The notes: generated by a model from the letters alone, not told the origin. A stretch of DNA of 64,000 nucleotides from Rhodobacteraceae bacterium UBA6213 (GCA_002421605.1 DISJ01000020.1:372684-436683), one strand, 5' to 3'. Shown: positions 41,019-50,269, numbered from the stretch's first letter. Made by a program: numbers and translations.

Positions 41019-42383
41019 CTATTTTGCATCGCCACCGCTGAAATTGGCCTTGTCGAGCCCGTAGCGCTGCATCTTTTCGTACAGCGTCTTTCGCGACAGG
41101 CCGAGCTGTTCATAGACTGGGCGCAGCGCCCCCCGATGCGCGCGAAGCGCGCTTTCAAGCGCGCGGCGTTCAAATTCCGCCACCTGATCGGCCAGTCGCC
41201 TTGGCCCTTCGACCGAACCGAGTTCAAGGTCACCAAACCCAAGCCCCAAGGCAAAGCGATCGGCCACGTTGCGCAGTTCACGCACGTTTCCGGGCCAATC
41301 GCGCGCCGAAATCGCGGCAATCACATGCGGCGGCGCCTTGACCGGTTCGGTTCGATGCCGCGTGGCCGCCTCGGCCAGCAGCCGCAGGAACAATAGCGCC
41401 ACATCTTCGCGCCGAGCTGCCAAGGGCGGCACCGTCAGACCCACTGCGTTCAAGCGATAGAAAAGATCGTCACGAAACCGCCCCGCCGCGACCTCCGCCT
41501 CCAGCGGCGTGCGGCTGGTCACCATGAAGCGCACATCCAACGCTACCGCCTCGTTCGACCCAAGCCGGGTAATCGCGCGTTCTTGCAATACGCCCAAAAG
41601 CTTTCCCTGCATCGCAATCGGCATCGTGCCGATATCATCCAGCAAGATCGTGCCGCCGCGCGCGTGTTCAAACTTGCCATACCGCGCCCGCATCGCCCCG
41701 GGAAAGGCACCCGCCTCGTGCCCAAAAAGTTCGCTCTCGATCAGCGTTTCGGGCAGCGCCGCGCAGTCAATGGTGATGAAGGGTTTTCGCGCCCGCGCTG
41801 AAAGGTCATGGAGTGCACGCGCCACCACCTCTTTGCCCGACCCGGTTTCCCCCACGATCAGCACATTGGCATCGGTCGGGCCAATGGTGCGGATACGGCG
41901 GCGCAGATCAATCATCACATTCGAGCGCCCAACAAGGCGCTGTTCCAGATCGTCCGCCTGCCCAGCCGCTGCGCGCAGCACGCGGTTTTCAAGCACGAGG
42001 CGGCGATGTTCCAGCGCGCGAGACGCGATTTCGACCAATTGCGCACCGCCAAAGGGTTTTTCCACAAAATCATAGGCCCCCTCGCGCATCGCACGCACCG
42101 CAAGCTGCACATCACTGTGCCCTGTGATCAGAATCACCGGGATCTCGTGGTCAATCTCGTGGATGCGGTTCATCAGGCTGATGCCGTCCAGCCCGGGCAT
42201 GCGGATGTCGGTCATCACGATGCCGGGAAAGCCGAAACTGACAAAACCCAACGCCGCCTCGCCCTGCGCCTGCTCTTCGACCTTGAACCCAGCAAGATCA
42301 AATAATTGCGCGATTGAGGCACGCAATGCGGCCTCGTCATCGACCAGCAGGATATGGGCGCCATTCTTGGGCTCGCGAGTCAT
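41019..42383 (-). CDS. DctD-like sigma54-type response regulator with GAFPGA loop
   Basis: A 454-residue NtrC-family regulator. The receiver (about 9-125) has the acidic pair DDE at 15-17, phosphorylation site Asp59 (MTDIRMPG) and the conserved Lys in EKPF near 109. The AAA+ domain has Walker A GETGSGKE near 177 and Walker B GGTILLDDIG near 244. The sigma54-contact loop reads GAFPGA at 225-230 with Pro228 in place of the usual Thr. A Fis-type DNA-binding helix is at the end (LGLSRKTLYEKMQRYGL). It is co-translated with the sensor kinase upstream (4-base overlap) and lies ahead of the TAXI-TRAP genes, so it probably switches them in response to substrate. Confidence 0.93.
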   Translation of the reverse strand: MTREPKNGAHILLVDDEAALRASIAQLFDLAGFKVEEQAQGEAALGFVSFGFPGIVMTDIRMPGLDGISLMNRIHEIDHEIPVILITGHSDVQLAVRAMREGAYDFVEKPFGGAQLVEIASRALEHRRLVLENRVLRAAAGQADDLEQRLVGRSNVMIDLRRRIRTIGPTDANVLIVGETGSGKEVVARALHDLSARARKPFITIDCAALPETLIESELFGHEAGAFPGAMRARYGKFEHARGGTILLDDIGTMPIAMQGKLLGVLQERAITRLGSNEAVALDVRFMVTSRTPLEAEVAAGRFRDDLFYRLNAVGLTVPPLAARREDVALLFLRLLAEAATRHRTEPVKAPPHVIAAISARDWPGNVRELRNVADRFALGLGFGDLELGSVEGPRRLADQVAEFERRALESALRAHRGALRPVYEQLGLSRKTLYEKMQRYGLDKANFSGGDAK

Positions 42384-44272
42384 ATATCCGCCTCCGGCAG
42401 GGGCGCTGCATCCGCGCAGCGCAGATCGAGTGTGAACAAGGCGCCGCCTCCCGGCGCGCTCGAAACCTTCAAATCACCGCCGAAGTCTTTGATGATATTG
42501 TAAGAAATCGAAAGGCCAAGGCCCAGCCCCCGACCGACGCCCTTGGTCGAAAAGAAGGGATCGAAAATGCGCTCGCGCAGTGCTGGTGCCACCCCCGGCC
42601 CGTGGTCGCGCAACGTTACGCGCACCCCGCGCGGCGTAGGGCGCGCAGCAAGCTCGATGCGCCGATCATCGCTGCCCTCGATCGCGTCGGCGGCGTTGGT
42701 CAACAGGTTCACCAGAACCTGTTGCAGCCGTATGGGGCCTGCGTGAACCAACGGCAGATCCGCCGGCAAATCGACCGATAGCTCGATCGCAGCGTCCTGC
42801 AAGCGCAGCGCCGCAATCTCGCACGCGGCGGTCACTACATCTGACAGAGTGACTGCCGCCAGTTCCTGCCCGGGCTTGCGCGCGAAACTGCGCAGATGTT
42901 TGCTGATCGCGGTCATCCGATCAATCAGCGCCACGATGCGACCAATGTTGTCGCGCGCCTCCGACACGCGTGCACGGTCGATCAGCGTCAGCGCATTGTC
43001 CGCAAAGTTGCGCGCAGCAGCCAGAGGCTGGTTGAACTCGTGGCTCAGCGCAGCCGACATCTGGCCCAATGCTGCAAGCTTGCTGGCCTGTACCAGATCG
43101 GCTTGCGCCTTGCGCAAATCCTGCTCGGCGGCCGTGCGCTCGCTGATCTCGCCCTCAAGCCGGGCATTCAGTGCCGCAAGTTCCGACGTGCGCTCTGCCA
43201 CGCGCCGCTCTAGCTCGGCCTGTGCCGCAGTCTGCAACTGCAACCGCTCGGCCAGCCGCGCACGGCGCTGCCACATCAGCGTCAGCATCAATGCCCCCAA
43301 CCCCACCAGAAGCACGGCGAGCAAAACCGTGGTGATCATCTGGCGGCGCGCCGACGTGGTGTCCAGCAGCACGTTGACCGTCCAGCCAGCATCGGGCATG
43401 GCCTCGGCAAGGTGCAGAAACTCGCGCTCTGCTTGCCCGGGCTCCTCGACATGGGCCAAGCTGTGGCCGCCGCGTAAAACAAACTCACGCAGTGGCAATT
43501 CGCGCAGGTCAGTATCGACATAGCGGCGCGTCACCGCGCTTTGTGCGCGCCGCTCAGCCGTCAGCGGTAAAATCCCCGAAAACAGCCATTCCGGGCGGCT
43601 CGCCAGAAAGATGATCCCTTCAGGGTCGGTCACAATAATCTCGTAGTCGCCCCCTCGCCAGGTTTCCTCGATCGCATCAAGATCAACCTTGAAGGCAACA
43701 ACGCCCGCTACCGCTCCGTCCAGCATCACCGGCGCGCCAAAGTAATACCCACGTTTGAACGAGGTTGTCCCAAGCGCGAAAAATCGACCCTGTCCGCCTG
43801 CAGCCGCCTCGAAGAAATAGGGCCGGAAGGCAAAATTGCCGTCCACAAACGAGGTCGCGGTGTCGTAGTTCGATGCCGCACGCGTCGTGCCGGAAAGGTC
43901 CATGAAATAAACGTCCGACGCCCCAAGAAGCGCACCCACATGCTTGAAATAAGCGTTGCTGCGCGCCACCAGTTCGGCATCGTCAGGTGACGCCGCCAGA
44001 TCCCGAACCAAAGCGGTTTCCGCAATCAGCTGTGGCAACCGCTCAAACCGTGCCAGTTGCCCGCGCATCGTCGCCACCGCCAACCGCAAGGTGGTATCGC
44101 CCCTCCGCGCCGTATCGCCCAGAAACAGCCCCAGCGCATCGCGCCCCGCCAGCCACGGCACGGTCGCAAGTGCCAGCACAACAACCACAACCGCAAGCCA
44201 ACTCGCAGCGCGCACCCGCCGCGTAATGCGCCGCGCGCCTGACTGAGTCGCATTGGGGCTGGCTTCGGCCAT
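42380..44272 (-). CDS. DctB-like sensor histidine kinase
   Basis: A 630-residue membrane kinase. Two transmembrane helices (about residues 25-45 and 312-335) flank a periplasmic double-PAS/Cache sensor (about 48-310) of the DctB type, with segments such as YFMDLSGTTRAASNYD and RGYYFGAPVMLDGAVAGVVAFKV. A coiled coil (about 345-400) leads to the phosphoacceptor His in ALSHEFNQPLAAARNFADNA and an ATPase domain with VNLLTNAADAIEG (N box), DHGPGVAP and GRGLGLGLSI. It should sense the TRAP substrate, as DctB senses C4-dicarboxylates. It heads the dctB-dctD-TAXI-TRAP series. Confidence 0.94.
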   Translation of the reverse strand: MAEASPNATQSGARRITRRVRAASWLAVVVVVLALATVPWLAGRDALGLFLGDTARRGDTTLRLAVATMRGQLARFERLPQLIAETALVRDLAASPDDAELVARSNAYFKHVGALLGASDVYFMDLSGTTRAASNYDTATSFVDGNFAFRPYFFEAAAGGQGRFFALGTTSFKRGYYFGAPVMLDGAVAGVVAFKVDLDAIEETWRGGDYEIIVTDPEGIIFLASRPEWLFSGILPLTAERRAQSAVTRRYVDTDLRELPLREFVLRGGHSLAHVEEPGQAEREFLHLAEAMPDAGWTVNVLLDTTSARRQMITTVLLAVLLVGLGALMLTLMWQRRARLAERLQLQTAAQAELERRVAERTSELAALNARLEGEISERTAAEQDLRKAQADLVQASKLAALGQMSAALSHEFNQPLAAARNFADNALTLIDRARVSEARDNIGRIVALIDRMTAISKHLRSFARKPGQELAAVTLSDVVTAACEIAALRLQDAAIELSVDLPADLPLVHAGPIRLQQVLVNLLTNAADAIEGSDDRRIELAARPTPRGVRVTLRDHGPGVAPALRERIFDPFFSTKGVGRGLGLGLSISYNIIKDFGGDLKVSSAPGGGALFTLDLRCADAAPLPEADI

Positions 44273-44595
44273 CAGTTCGGGCCTCTCCTCGGGCGGGTGC
44301 GGGGGCAGATCGATCCTAGCGCAACGCCCGCCGCAAGGGAAAGCCGCGCGTCACGGCGCGAACGAATAGAGCCAAATTCACTGCGAGTCGCGATGCTGCC
44401 ATAAAGTGCGCGTGCCGAGGCATTGCGCGCCCCAGTCACCGAGATGTCCGCCCAGAACGTGCTTTCGTGCCCCTATGCCCCGCCACGACCGCATCCGGAC
44501 CCGTCTTTTCGCAAGAATCCGCAAGTGCCGCTGCCAGACCTCGTGCGCCTTTGGCCACGGCCCTGATGGTCCTCATCCTGCGCTTTCCTCCCAAT

Positions 44596-44672
44596 GCTTC
44601 AGCTCAAATATCCCCCGCGGAGCGCGCTTTGGACGCCACAGGCGCCTGCGGCGCGGATATTTTGCCTGAAGC
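44596..44672 (-). repeat. Long imperfect inverted repeat, likely terminator or dispersed repeat element
   Basis: Two 18-base arms (44596-44613 and 44655-44672) match in inverted orientation at 16 of 18 positions, enclosing a GC-rich centre that can itself pair in part. The right arm ends 5 bases before the stop of the dehydrogenase gene (minus strand), so it can act as its terminator. Similar AAATATCC-containing palindromes at gene ends are, from memory, frequent in Rhodobacterales, suggesting a REP-like family; only one copy is seen here. The rest of the 405-base gap (44273-44595) holds nothing I can identify. Confidence 0.55.
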
Positions 44673-44677
44673 AGAAA

Positions 44678-45550
44678 CTAGCCCATCGCGCGCAGACGGG
44701 CGATCAGGCTCGAGGTATCCCAGCGCCCGCCGCCCATTTTTTGTACGTCCTTGTAAAACTGATCGACCAGCGCAGTCAGAGGCAGGCTGGCACCGTTTTC
44801 GTTGGCGGTGGCAAGGCAGATTCCCAGATCCTTGCGCATCCAGTTGACGGCGAAACCAAAATCGAACGCGTTTTCCGCCATCGGCTTATGGCGGTTGGCC
44901 ATTTGCCAACTTCCCGCCGCACCCGCGCCAATCACTTCGACCAGTTCCGGGATCGAGAGGCCCGCTTTCTCGGCAAAATGAAGCGCCTCGGCAAGGCCTT
45001 GCACCACGCCAGCGATGGCAATCTGGTTGCACATCTTTGCAAGTTGCCCCGCGCCGACCTCGCCCATGCGGCGGCAGACTTTGGCATAGGCCTCCAGCAC
45101 TGGCTGCGCGCGCGCAAAATCGGGCAACGCCCCGCCGCACATGATTGAGAGCGCGCCGTTTTCGGCCCCCGCCTGCCCGCCTGAAACTGGCGCATCAACA
45201 TACCCAATGCCAGCATCCGCCGCGATTTCGGCTAGTTCGCGTGTAACGCGTGCCGAAACCGTGGTGTGGTCAACAAAAAGCGCGCCACGCGCCATTCCGG
45301 CGAAGGCACCTTCGCCGCCAAGGCAGACCGCGCGCAGATCATCGTCGTTTCCCACGCAAGCGAGCACGATGTCGGCCCCTTGCGCGGCGGCGGCAGGCGT
45401 GGGGGCAGCCGCACCGCCGTGGCGCGCTACCCAATCCGCCGACTTGGTTACGGTGCGGTTGTAAACCGTGACTTCGTGCCCCTTGGCCGCCAGATGCCCC
45501 GCCATCGGAAAGCCCATCACCCCAAGCCCCAGAAACGCCAGCTTTGCCAT
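44678..45550 (-). CDS. 3-Hydroxyisobutyrate-dehydrogenase-like NAD(P)-dependent oxidoreductase
   Basis: About 290 residues from the ATG at 45550 (MAKLAFLG); a Met three codons upstream is possible. The N-terminal Rossmann motif is AFLGLGVMGFPMAGHLAAKG, with YNRT after the second strand where a Arg suggests NADP(H). The substrate-loop phrase VDAPVSGGQAGAENG near 122-136 and the catalytic Lys region GAGQLAKMCNQIAIAG near 165-180 are standard for the beta-hydroxyacid dehydrogenase family. Members act on 3-hydroxyisobutyrate, tartronate semialdehyde or glyoxylate; substrate cannot be told here. It is transcribed away from the penicillin acylase gene. Confidence 0.94.
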   Translation of the reverse strand: MAKLAFLGLGVMGFPMAGHLAAKGHEVTVYNRTVTKSADWVARHGGAAAPTPAAAAQGADIVLACVGNDDDLRAVCLGGEGAFAGMARGALFVDHTTVSARVTRELAEIAADAGIGYVDAPVSGGQAGAENGALSIMCGGALPDFARAQPVLEAYAKVCRRMGEVGAGQLAKMCNQIAIAGVVQGLAEALHFAEKAGLSIPELVEVIGAGAAGSWQMANRHKPMAENAFDFGFAVNWMRKDLGICLATANENGASLPLTALVDQFYKDVQKMGGGRWDTSSLIARLRAMG

Positions 45551-45662
45551 TCGGCCCACTCCCCTTGCCTATGCGCCACTCGCGCGTTGAACATTGATCG
45601 CGGCTCAACTAGTTACGCATTGACCCCGCGCCGTCAATCGCGGGCCCCGCGCGGAGACCTGA

Positions 45663-48107
45663 ATGCTGATTGCCTTTCGCTGGCTCGTCCGGCTTGCCAT
45701 GGCTCTACTGGCGGTCGCGGTGCTGTCGCTCGGCGCGGCCTATTACTTTGCAGCGCGCTCCTTGCCCGATTACAATGAAACACTGCGCGTGGCGGGCATT
45801 ACTGCCCCGATCGAGATCGTGCGCACCACCGAAGATGTACCCCATATTTTCGGGGCAACCGATTCTGATGTGTATTTTGCACTGGGCATTGTGCATGCGC
45901 AGGATCGGCTGTGGCAGATGTTGCTTGCACGGCGCACGGCGCAAGGGCGGCTGTCCGAGTTGTTTGGGACCAGCACGCTCGCAACCGATGAGTTGTTGCG
46001 CAGGCTTGACCTATACACGCTCGCTACGCAATCGGTAGCGGCGCAGGACAGCTATGCCACGCTTGCGCTGGAAGCGTATGCCCAGGGCGTCAACGCCTGG
46101 ATCGCACAGGTCAATGCAGGCGCGCGCGGGCGCGGGGCGCCCGAGTTCTTTCTTTACGAACCCGACATCGCACCGTGGCAGCCTGCCGATTCGATTGCAG
46201 TGCTGAAGCTGAGCGCGCTGCAACAGACCCACCCTCTGCAATCCGAAGTCTTGCGCGCACGTCTGTCGCTAGTCAGCCCCGATTACCTGCGCGACCTGAT
46301 GCCCGATGCGCCGGGCCCGGCGGTGGTGGCGCTGCCCGCCTTTGCCGCCCTTTTTCCCACCGCACCGCGGCGCGCAACTTCTATCGCCAGTGCCTTGCCG
46401 TTTTTGCCGCAAGCGCCCTCGTCGGCCTCGAACGTTTTTGCAGCCGCACCGGTGCGCTCGGCTGCGGGCGGGTCATTGTTGGCCAATGATCCGCATATGG
46501 CGCTCAGCGCCCCGTCTGCATGGTATCTGGCGCGGCTCGAGCTTGCCTCGGGCGGGGTGATCGGCGCCACGTTGCCGGGCACGCCCTTGGTCCTATCAGG
46601 CCGATCTGCGGCACTCGGCTGGGGCATCAGCGCGTCTTATGCGGACGATCAGGACCTTTTCATCGAGGAGCTGGCGGCCGACAACCCGGACCGCTACCGC
46701 CAGCCCGAAGGCTTTGCGGGGTTTTTCACGCGCCGCACGATCATTGAGGTCAAAGATGCAGCGCCCGTCACGCTGACCTTACGGTGGAGCGATAATGGCC
46801 CGATCCTGCCTGCAGGCGCGTTCAACCTAGCCGCCATCACCCCGCCCGGTCATGTGGTGGCCCTTGGCTGGACCGCATTAAGCGACGCGGACACTTCGAT
46901 GAGCGCCGGGTTGGAGCTAATGCGCGCACAGAGCGTCGAGGCGGGGATTGCAGCGATGGAGGGGCATATGGCGCCCTCGCTCAATCTGGTGTTGGCCGAC
47001 GCGCGCGAGGTGGCGCAGGTCACCGTGGGCGCACTGCCTGCGCGCGACGGCGCGCACCAGACCGAGGGGCGGATGCCCAGTCCCGGCTGGATTGCCACCA
47101 ACCGCTGGCAAGGAGTGCTGCCCTATGCCTCGAACCCGCGGGTGGTGGCACCCGAGGGCGGGATTGTGGGCAACACCAACAACAAGGTTTCCGATGCCGC
47201 CTTTCCGGCCCATGTCAGCTTTGACTGGGGCGATAGTCAGCGCGTGCAGCGCTTGCAAAAACTGATGGGCGAGCGCGAGGTGCATTCGCGCGAAAGCTTC
47301 ATCGCAGCGCAGCTTGATGATGTCAGCCCCGCCGCGCGCGGCTTGCTGCCGCTGATCGGGGCCGATCTGTGGTTCACCGGCACCCCTGCCGCGGAAGGCA
47401 CGCCCGAACGGCAACGCCAGCGCGCACTGGAACTGCTTGCGGGTTGGGACGGCGAAATGAGCGAACATCTGCCAGAGCCGCTGATTTATGCAGCCTGGAT
47501 GCGCGCCTTGCAGAACCGCCTGATCCGCGACGAGCTTGGCCCGCTTGCAAGCGAGTTTAGCGCGCTTGAGCCGCTATTCATCGAGCGGGTGTTTCGCGAT
47601 ACCGAAAGGGCGGCGTCGTGGTGCGATGTGGTGCAGTCTGCGCCGCGCGAAACCTGCACCGACATCGCCCGCACCGCGCTGGATGCCGCCCTGATCGAGC
47701 TTGAGCAGCAATACGGCAGCAATGTCGAAAGCTGGCGTTGGGGCGATGCGCATCAGGCGACGCACGAGCACGCGGCCCTTGGCCAAGTGCCGTTGCTTTC
47801 GTGGCTGGTCAACATCAAGCAATCAACATCGGGCGGGGATTTCACGCTTAACCGCGGCAGTCTTGCCGGTGTGGGCGCGGAGCCCTATCGCAACGTTCAG
47901 GCGGCAGGCTATCGGGGTGTTTACGACTTTGCCGACCCTGACAGCTCGGTATTCATCCTCTCGACCGGGCAATCAGGCCACCCGCTTAGCAGCCATTACG
48001 ACGATCTATCAGAGCTGTGGCGGCGGGGCGAATATATTCCGATGTCGCTTGACCCGGCCATCGCGCGCGGGGCCGCGGCAGGGATCACGCGGCTTGTACC
48101 GCAATGA
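45663..48107 (+). CDS. Penicillin acylase-family Ntn hydrolase
   Basis: An 814-residue autoprocessed hydrolase. A hydrophobic N-terminus (about 8-31) is a signal or anchor, so it acts outside the inner membrane. The alpha chain has DVPHIFGATDSDVYFALGIVHAQDRLWQM near 52-80. The nucleophile of the beta chain is predicted as Ser256 in ASNVF, followed by GGSLLANDPHMALSAPSAWY near 273-292 and GIVGNTNNKVSD near 499-510. The late TSGGDFTLNRGS and GQSGHPLSSHYDDLSELW near 757-785 are typical. The family deacylates beta-lactams, N-acyl homoserine lactones and other amides; the latter would mean quorum-signal degradation, but this is inference only. The GNAT gene overlaps its stop by 4 bases. Confidence 0.95.
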   Translation: MLIAFRWLVRLAMALLAVAVLSLGAAYYFAARSLPDYNETLRVAGITAPIEIVRTTEDVPHIFGATDSDVYFALGIVHAQDRLWQMLLARRTAQGRLSELFGTSTLATDELLRRLDLYTLATQSVAAQDSYATLALEAYAQGVNAWIAQVNAGARGRGAPEFFLYEPDIAPWQPADSIAVLKLSALQQTHPLQSEVLRARLSLVSPDYLRDLMPDAPGPAVVALPAFAALFPTAPRRATSIASALPFLPQAPSSASNVFAAAPVRSAAGGSLLANDPHMALSAPSAWYLARLELASGGVIGATLPGTPLVLSGRSAALGWGISASYADDQDLFIEELAADNPDRYRQPEGFAGFFTRRTIIEVKDAAPVTLTLRWSDNGPILPAGAFNLAAITPPGHVVALGWTALSDADTSMSAGLELMRAQSVEAGIAAMEGHMAPSLNLVLADAREVAQVTVGALPARDGAHQTEGRMPSPGWIATNRWQGVLPYASNPRVVAPEGGIVGNTNNKVSDAAFPAHVSFDWGDSQRVQRLQKLMGEREVHSRESFIAAQLDDVSPAARGLLPLIGADLWFTGTPAAEGTPERQRQRALELLAGWDGEMSEHLPEPLIYAAWMRALQNRLIRDELGPLASEFSALEPLFIERVFRDTERAASWCDVVQSAPRETCTDIARTALDAALIELEQQYGSNVESWRWGDAHQATHEHAALGQVPLLSWLVNIKQSTSGGDFTLNRGSLAGVGAEPYRNVQAAGYRGVYDFADPDSSVFILSTGQSGHPLSSHYDDLSELWRRGEYIPMSLDPAIARGAAAGITRLVPQ

Positions 48108-48613
48108 TGCTGCACACCTCACGCATGGTGTTGCGGCGCGCGCGGGCAAGCGACCTTGCGGCGTTGCACGATGTCTTTGGCGACCCTCGCGCGATGCGAT
48201 ATTGGTCGCGCCCGGCGCATGAAAGTCTTGCGCAGACCGAAGCAACATTGGCCGCAATGCTGCACGCCGAAGCCTCGGACGAGTTCGTTATCGAATACGG
48301 CGGCGCGGTGATAGGCAAGGTTGGTGCATGGCGGCTGCCCGAGATCGGCTTCATCCTGCACCCCGATCATTGGGGCAAGGGCCTTGCGCGCGAGGCGCTT
48401 TCAGCGACCATCGACCACCTTTTTGCCTTCCACCCAATCGACGCGCTTACCGCAGACGCTGACCCGCGCAATGCGCGCTGCCTGCGCCTGCTTGGCGGTC
48501 TTGGCTTTTGCGAGACCCACCGGGTAGAGCGCAGCATGCAATGGGGCGATGAATGGTGCGATTCTGTCTGGCTCGCGCTACCGCGCGCGGCTTGGGAAGG
48601 CCGCAGCGCGTAG
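48104..48613 (+). CDS. GNAT-family N-acetyltransferase (RimJ/RimL-like)
   Basis: A 169-residue acetyltransferase of the ribosomal-protein-type GNAT subgroup. It begins TSRMVLRRARASDLAALHDVF with DPRAMRYWSRP, continues with IGFILHPDHWGKGLAREALSATIDHLF near 84-110, containing the acetyl-CoA P-loop (HWGKGLA), and ends with ADADPRNARCLRLLGGLGFCETH. It overlaps the penicillin acylase gene by 4 bases; two adjacent Met codons open the frame. Substrate unknown. Confidence 0.92.
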   Translation: MMLHTSRMVLRRARASDLAALHDVFGDPRAMRYWSRPAHESLAQTEATLAAMLHAEASDEFVIEYGGAVIGKVGAWRLPEIGFILHPDHWGKGLAREALSATIDHLFAFHPIDALTADADPRNARCLRLLGGLGFCETHRVERSMQWGDEWCDSVWLALPRAAWEGRSA

Positions 48614-48620
48614 CAGCGTG

Positions 48621-49862
48621 TCAGAGCGCCTCGAATTCGGCCTTTTGGCGCGCGCTCCAGCGCAGCAAAAGTGTGCTGCCCGCCTCATCCTGACGCTCTT
48701 CAAGCACCACACCGGCATTGTGAAGCCAAGCGCGGCGGCGGCCATCGGCATGGGTCAGGGTCAGGGTTTCTTCGCTGGTGGCCGTGCCGATCTGCACCTC
48801 GATCGTGGCCAATAGCGCAGGCAGGCCATCACCCGTCAGTGCCGAAACCGCCTGCACATCGCCTCGCCGTGCGTCTTGCACCAAAAGCGCCTCGCGTGTT
48901 TCGGGGCGCAGGCAGTCGATCTTGTTCCAGACCTCGATCAGCGCCACATCGTCATCGACCCCGAGCGTTTCGAGAATCTCGCCCACGTCGGCGGCTTGCT
49001 CCTCGGTTTCAGGGTGCGAAATGTCACGCACATGCAAAATCAGATCGGCCTCAAGCACCTCTTCCAGCGTGGCGCGAAAGGCAGCGACCAGTTCATGCGG
49101 CAGATCAGAGATGAACCCCACCGTGTCCGACAAGATCACCTTTTGCCCCGATGGCAGCACAAGCCCGCGCATTGTCGGATCAAGCGTGGCAAAAAGCATA
49201 TCCTTGGCCATCACCTCGGCACCGGTCAGGCGGTTGAACAGCGTCGATTTACCGGCGTTGGTGTACCCCACAAGCGCCACCAGCGGAAACGGCACACGGC
49301 GGCGCGCGGCACGGTGCAGCTCGCGCGTTTTTACCACCTTCTCCAGCTGGCGTTTGATGCGGATGATCTGATCGTCAATGGCGCGCCGGTCGGTTTCGAT
49401 CTGGGTTTCACCCGGCCCGCCAACAAAGCCAAAGCCGCCGCGCTGGCGTTCAAGGTGCGTCCATGCCCGCACCAGACGGGTGCGTTGATAGCTGAGCGCC
49501 GCCAGTTCGACCTGCAGCACACCTTCGCGGGTGCGTGCGCGGTCGGCAAAGATTTCAAGGATCAACCCGGTGCGATCCAATAGCTTGACGTTCCACGCCT
49601 TTTCCAGATTGCGCTGCTGCACGGGGCTGACCGCGCCATCAACCAGCACAAGATCAACCTCGGCCTCGGCCAGCCGCCCCTTCAACTCCGCCAGCTTGCC
49701 AGAGCCTAGCAACAGCCCCGGTGTAGGCTTGCCCAAACGCACAACTTCTGCGCCAGCAACAACGATATGGGGCAGCGCATGCGCAAGCGCGACCGCCTCA
49801 GCCAGCCCATGTTCGGGCAACCGGCGGGCGGCGCGCGCATCTTTGCGGTCGATATGCAACAC
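48621..49862 (-). CDS. hflX: GTPase HflX
   Basis: A 413-residue ribosome-associated GTPase that splits stalled or heat-damaged ribosomes. Its N-terminal domain has the Gly-rich ATP-binding-like part (LLLGSGKLAELKGRL). The linker GGFGFVGGPGETQIETDRR precedes the G domain with GYTNAGKST (G1), LFATLDPT (G2), DTVGFISDLPHELV (G3) and NKIDCL (G4). The GTG at 49862 is the annotated start, but the frame is open to about 49916 and the extra codons give TRAWVLH, a segment typical of the family, so initiation upstream (for example CTG at 49907) is possible. It follows hfq directly. Confidence 0.95.
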   Translation of the reverse strand: MLHIDRKDARAARRLPEHGLAEAVALAHALPHIVVAGAEVVRLGKPTPGLLLGSGKLAELKGRLAEAEVDLVLVDGAVSPVQQRNLEKAWNVKLLDRTGLILEIFADRARTREGVLQVELAALSYQRTRLVRAWTHLERQRGGFGFVGGPGETQIETDRRAIDDQIIRIKRQLEKVVKTRELHRAARRRVPFPLVALVGYTNAGKSTLFNRLTGAEVMAKDMLFATLDPTMRGLVLPSGQKVILSDTVGFISDLPHELVAAFRATLEEVLEADLILHVRDISHPETEEQAADVGEILETLGVDDDVALIEVWNKIDCLRPETREALLVQDARRGDVQAVSALTGDGLPALLATIEVQIGTATSEETLTLTHADGRRRAWLHNAGVVLEERQDEAGSTLLLRWSARQKAEFEAL

Positions 49863-49903
49863 CCAGGCACGGGTTGGTGCGGCTTTCGATGTGTGAAGCT
49901 CGC

Positions 49904-50137
49904 TCAGTCTTCGCCCTCATAGAGGCTGATCGGTGCCCCCGGCATAATGGTGGAAATTGCGTGTTTGTAGACCAGTTGGCTCTGCCCGTCGCGACGCAGC
50001 AACACGCAGAAATTGTCGAACCAGGTAATCACGCCCTGCAGTTTGACGCCATTGATCAGAAAGATCGTGACCGGAACCTTGGTCTTGCGAACATGGTTCA
50101 GGAAGGCGTCTTGAAGATTTTGTTTGTCGGCAGCCAT
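49904..50137 (-). CDS. hfq: RNA chaperone Hfq
   Basis: A 77-residue Sm-like protein that forms hexamers and pairs small RNAs with mRNAs. The start at 50137 gives MAADKQNLQDAFLNHVRKTKV-type N-terminus; an in-frame upstream start (50200) adds non-family residues. Sm1 runs from about residue 12 to 40 with VTIFLINGVKLQGVITWFDNFCVLL; the Sm2 motif is YKHAIST near 55-61. The C-terminal tail is short, as usual in alphaproteobacteria. It belongs to the ntr-trk-hfq-hflX block, where hfq is also linked to nitrogen regulation. Confidence 0.97.
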   Translation of the reverse strand: MAADKQNLQDAFLNHVRKTKVPVTIFLINGVKLQGVITWFDNFCVLLRRDGQSQLVYKHAISTIMPGAPISLYEGED

Positions 50138-50269
50138 TGTCTTGAGCCTTTGTTTTTGTTTTGCGCCCTGCGGTTCAACCTTCCCGAGGCCTGAACGCAA
50201 AGTATGCGAAAGACTGGGCGAGATTCCACCCCCATTTTATTTGCGCCGCCGTGCTGTCGCACCAAAGCC

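Noticed and set aside
44406..44669. 87-codon plus-strand frame in the gap after the sensor kinase gene
   Set aside because: No ribosome site, Arg/Cys/Pro-rich, and overlaps the inverted repeat.
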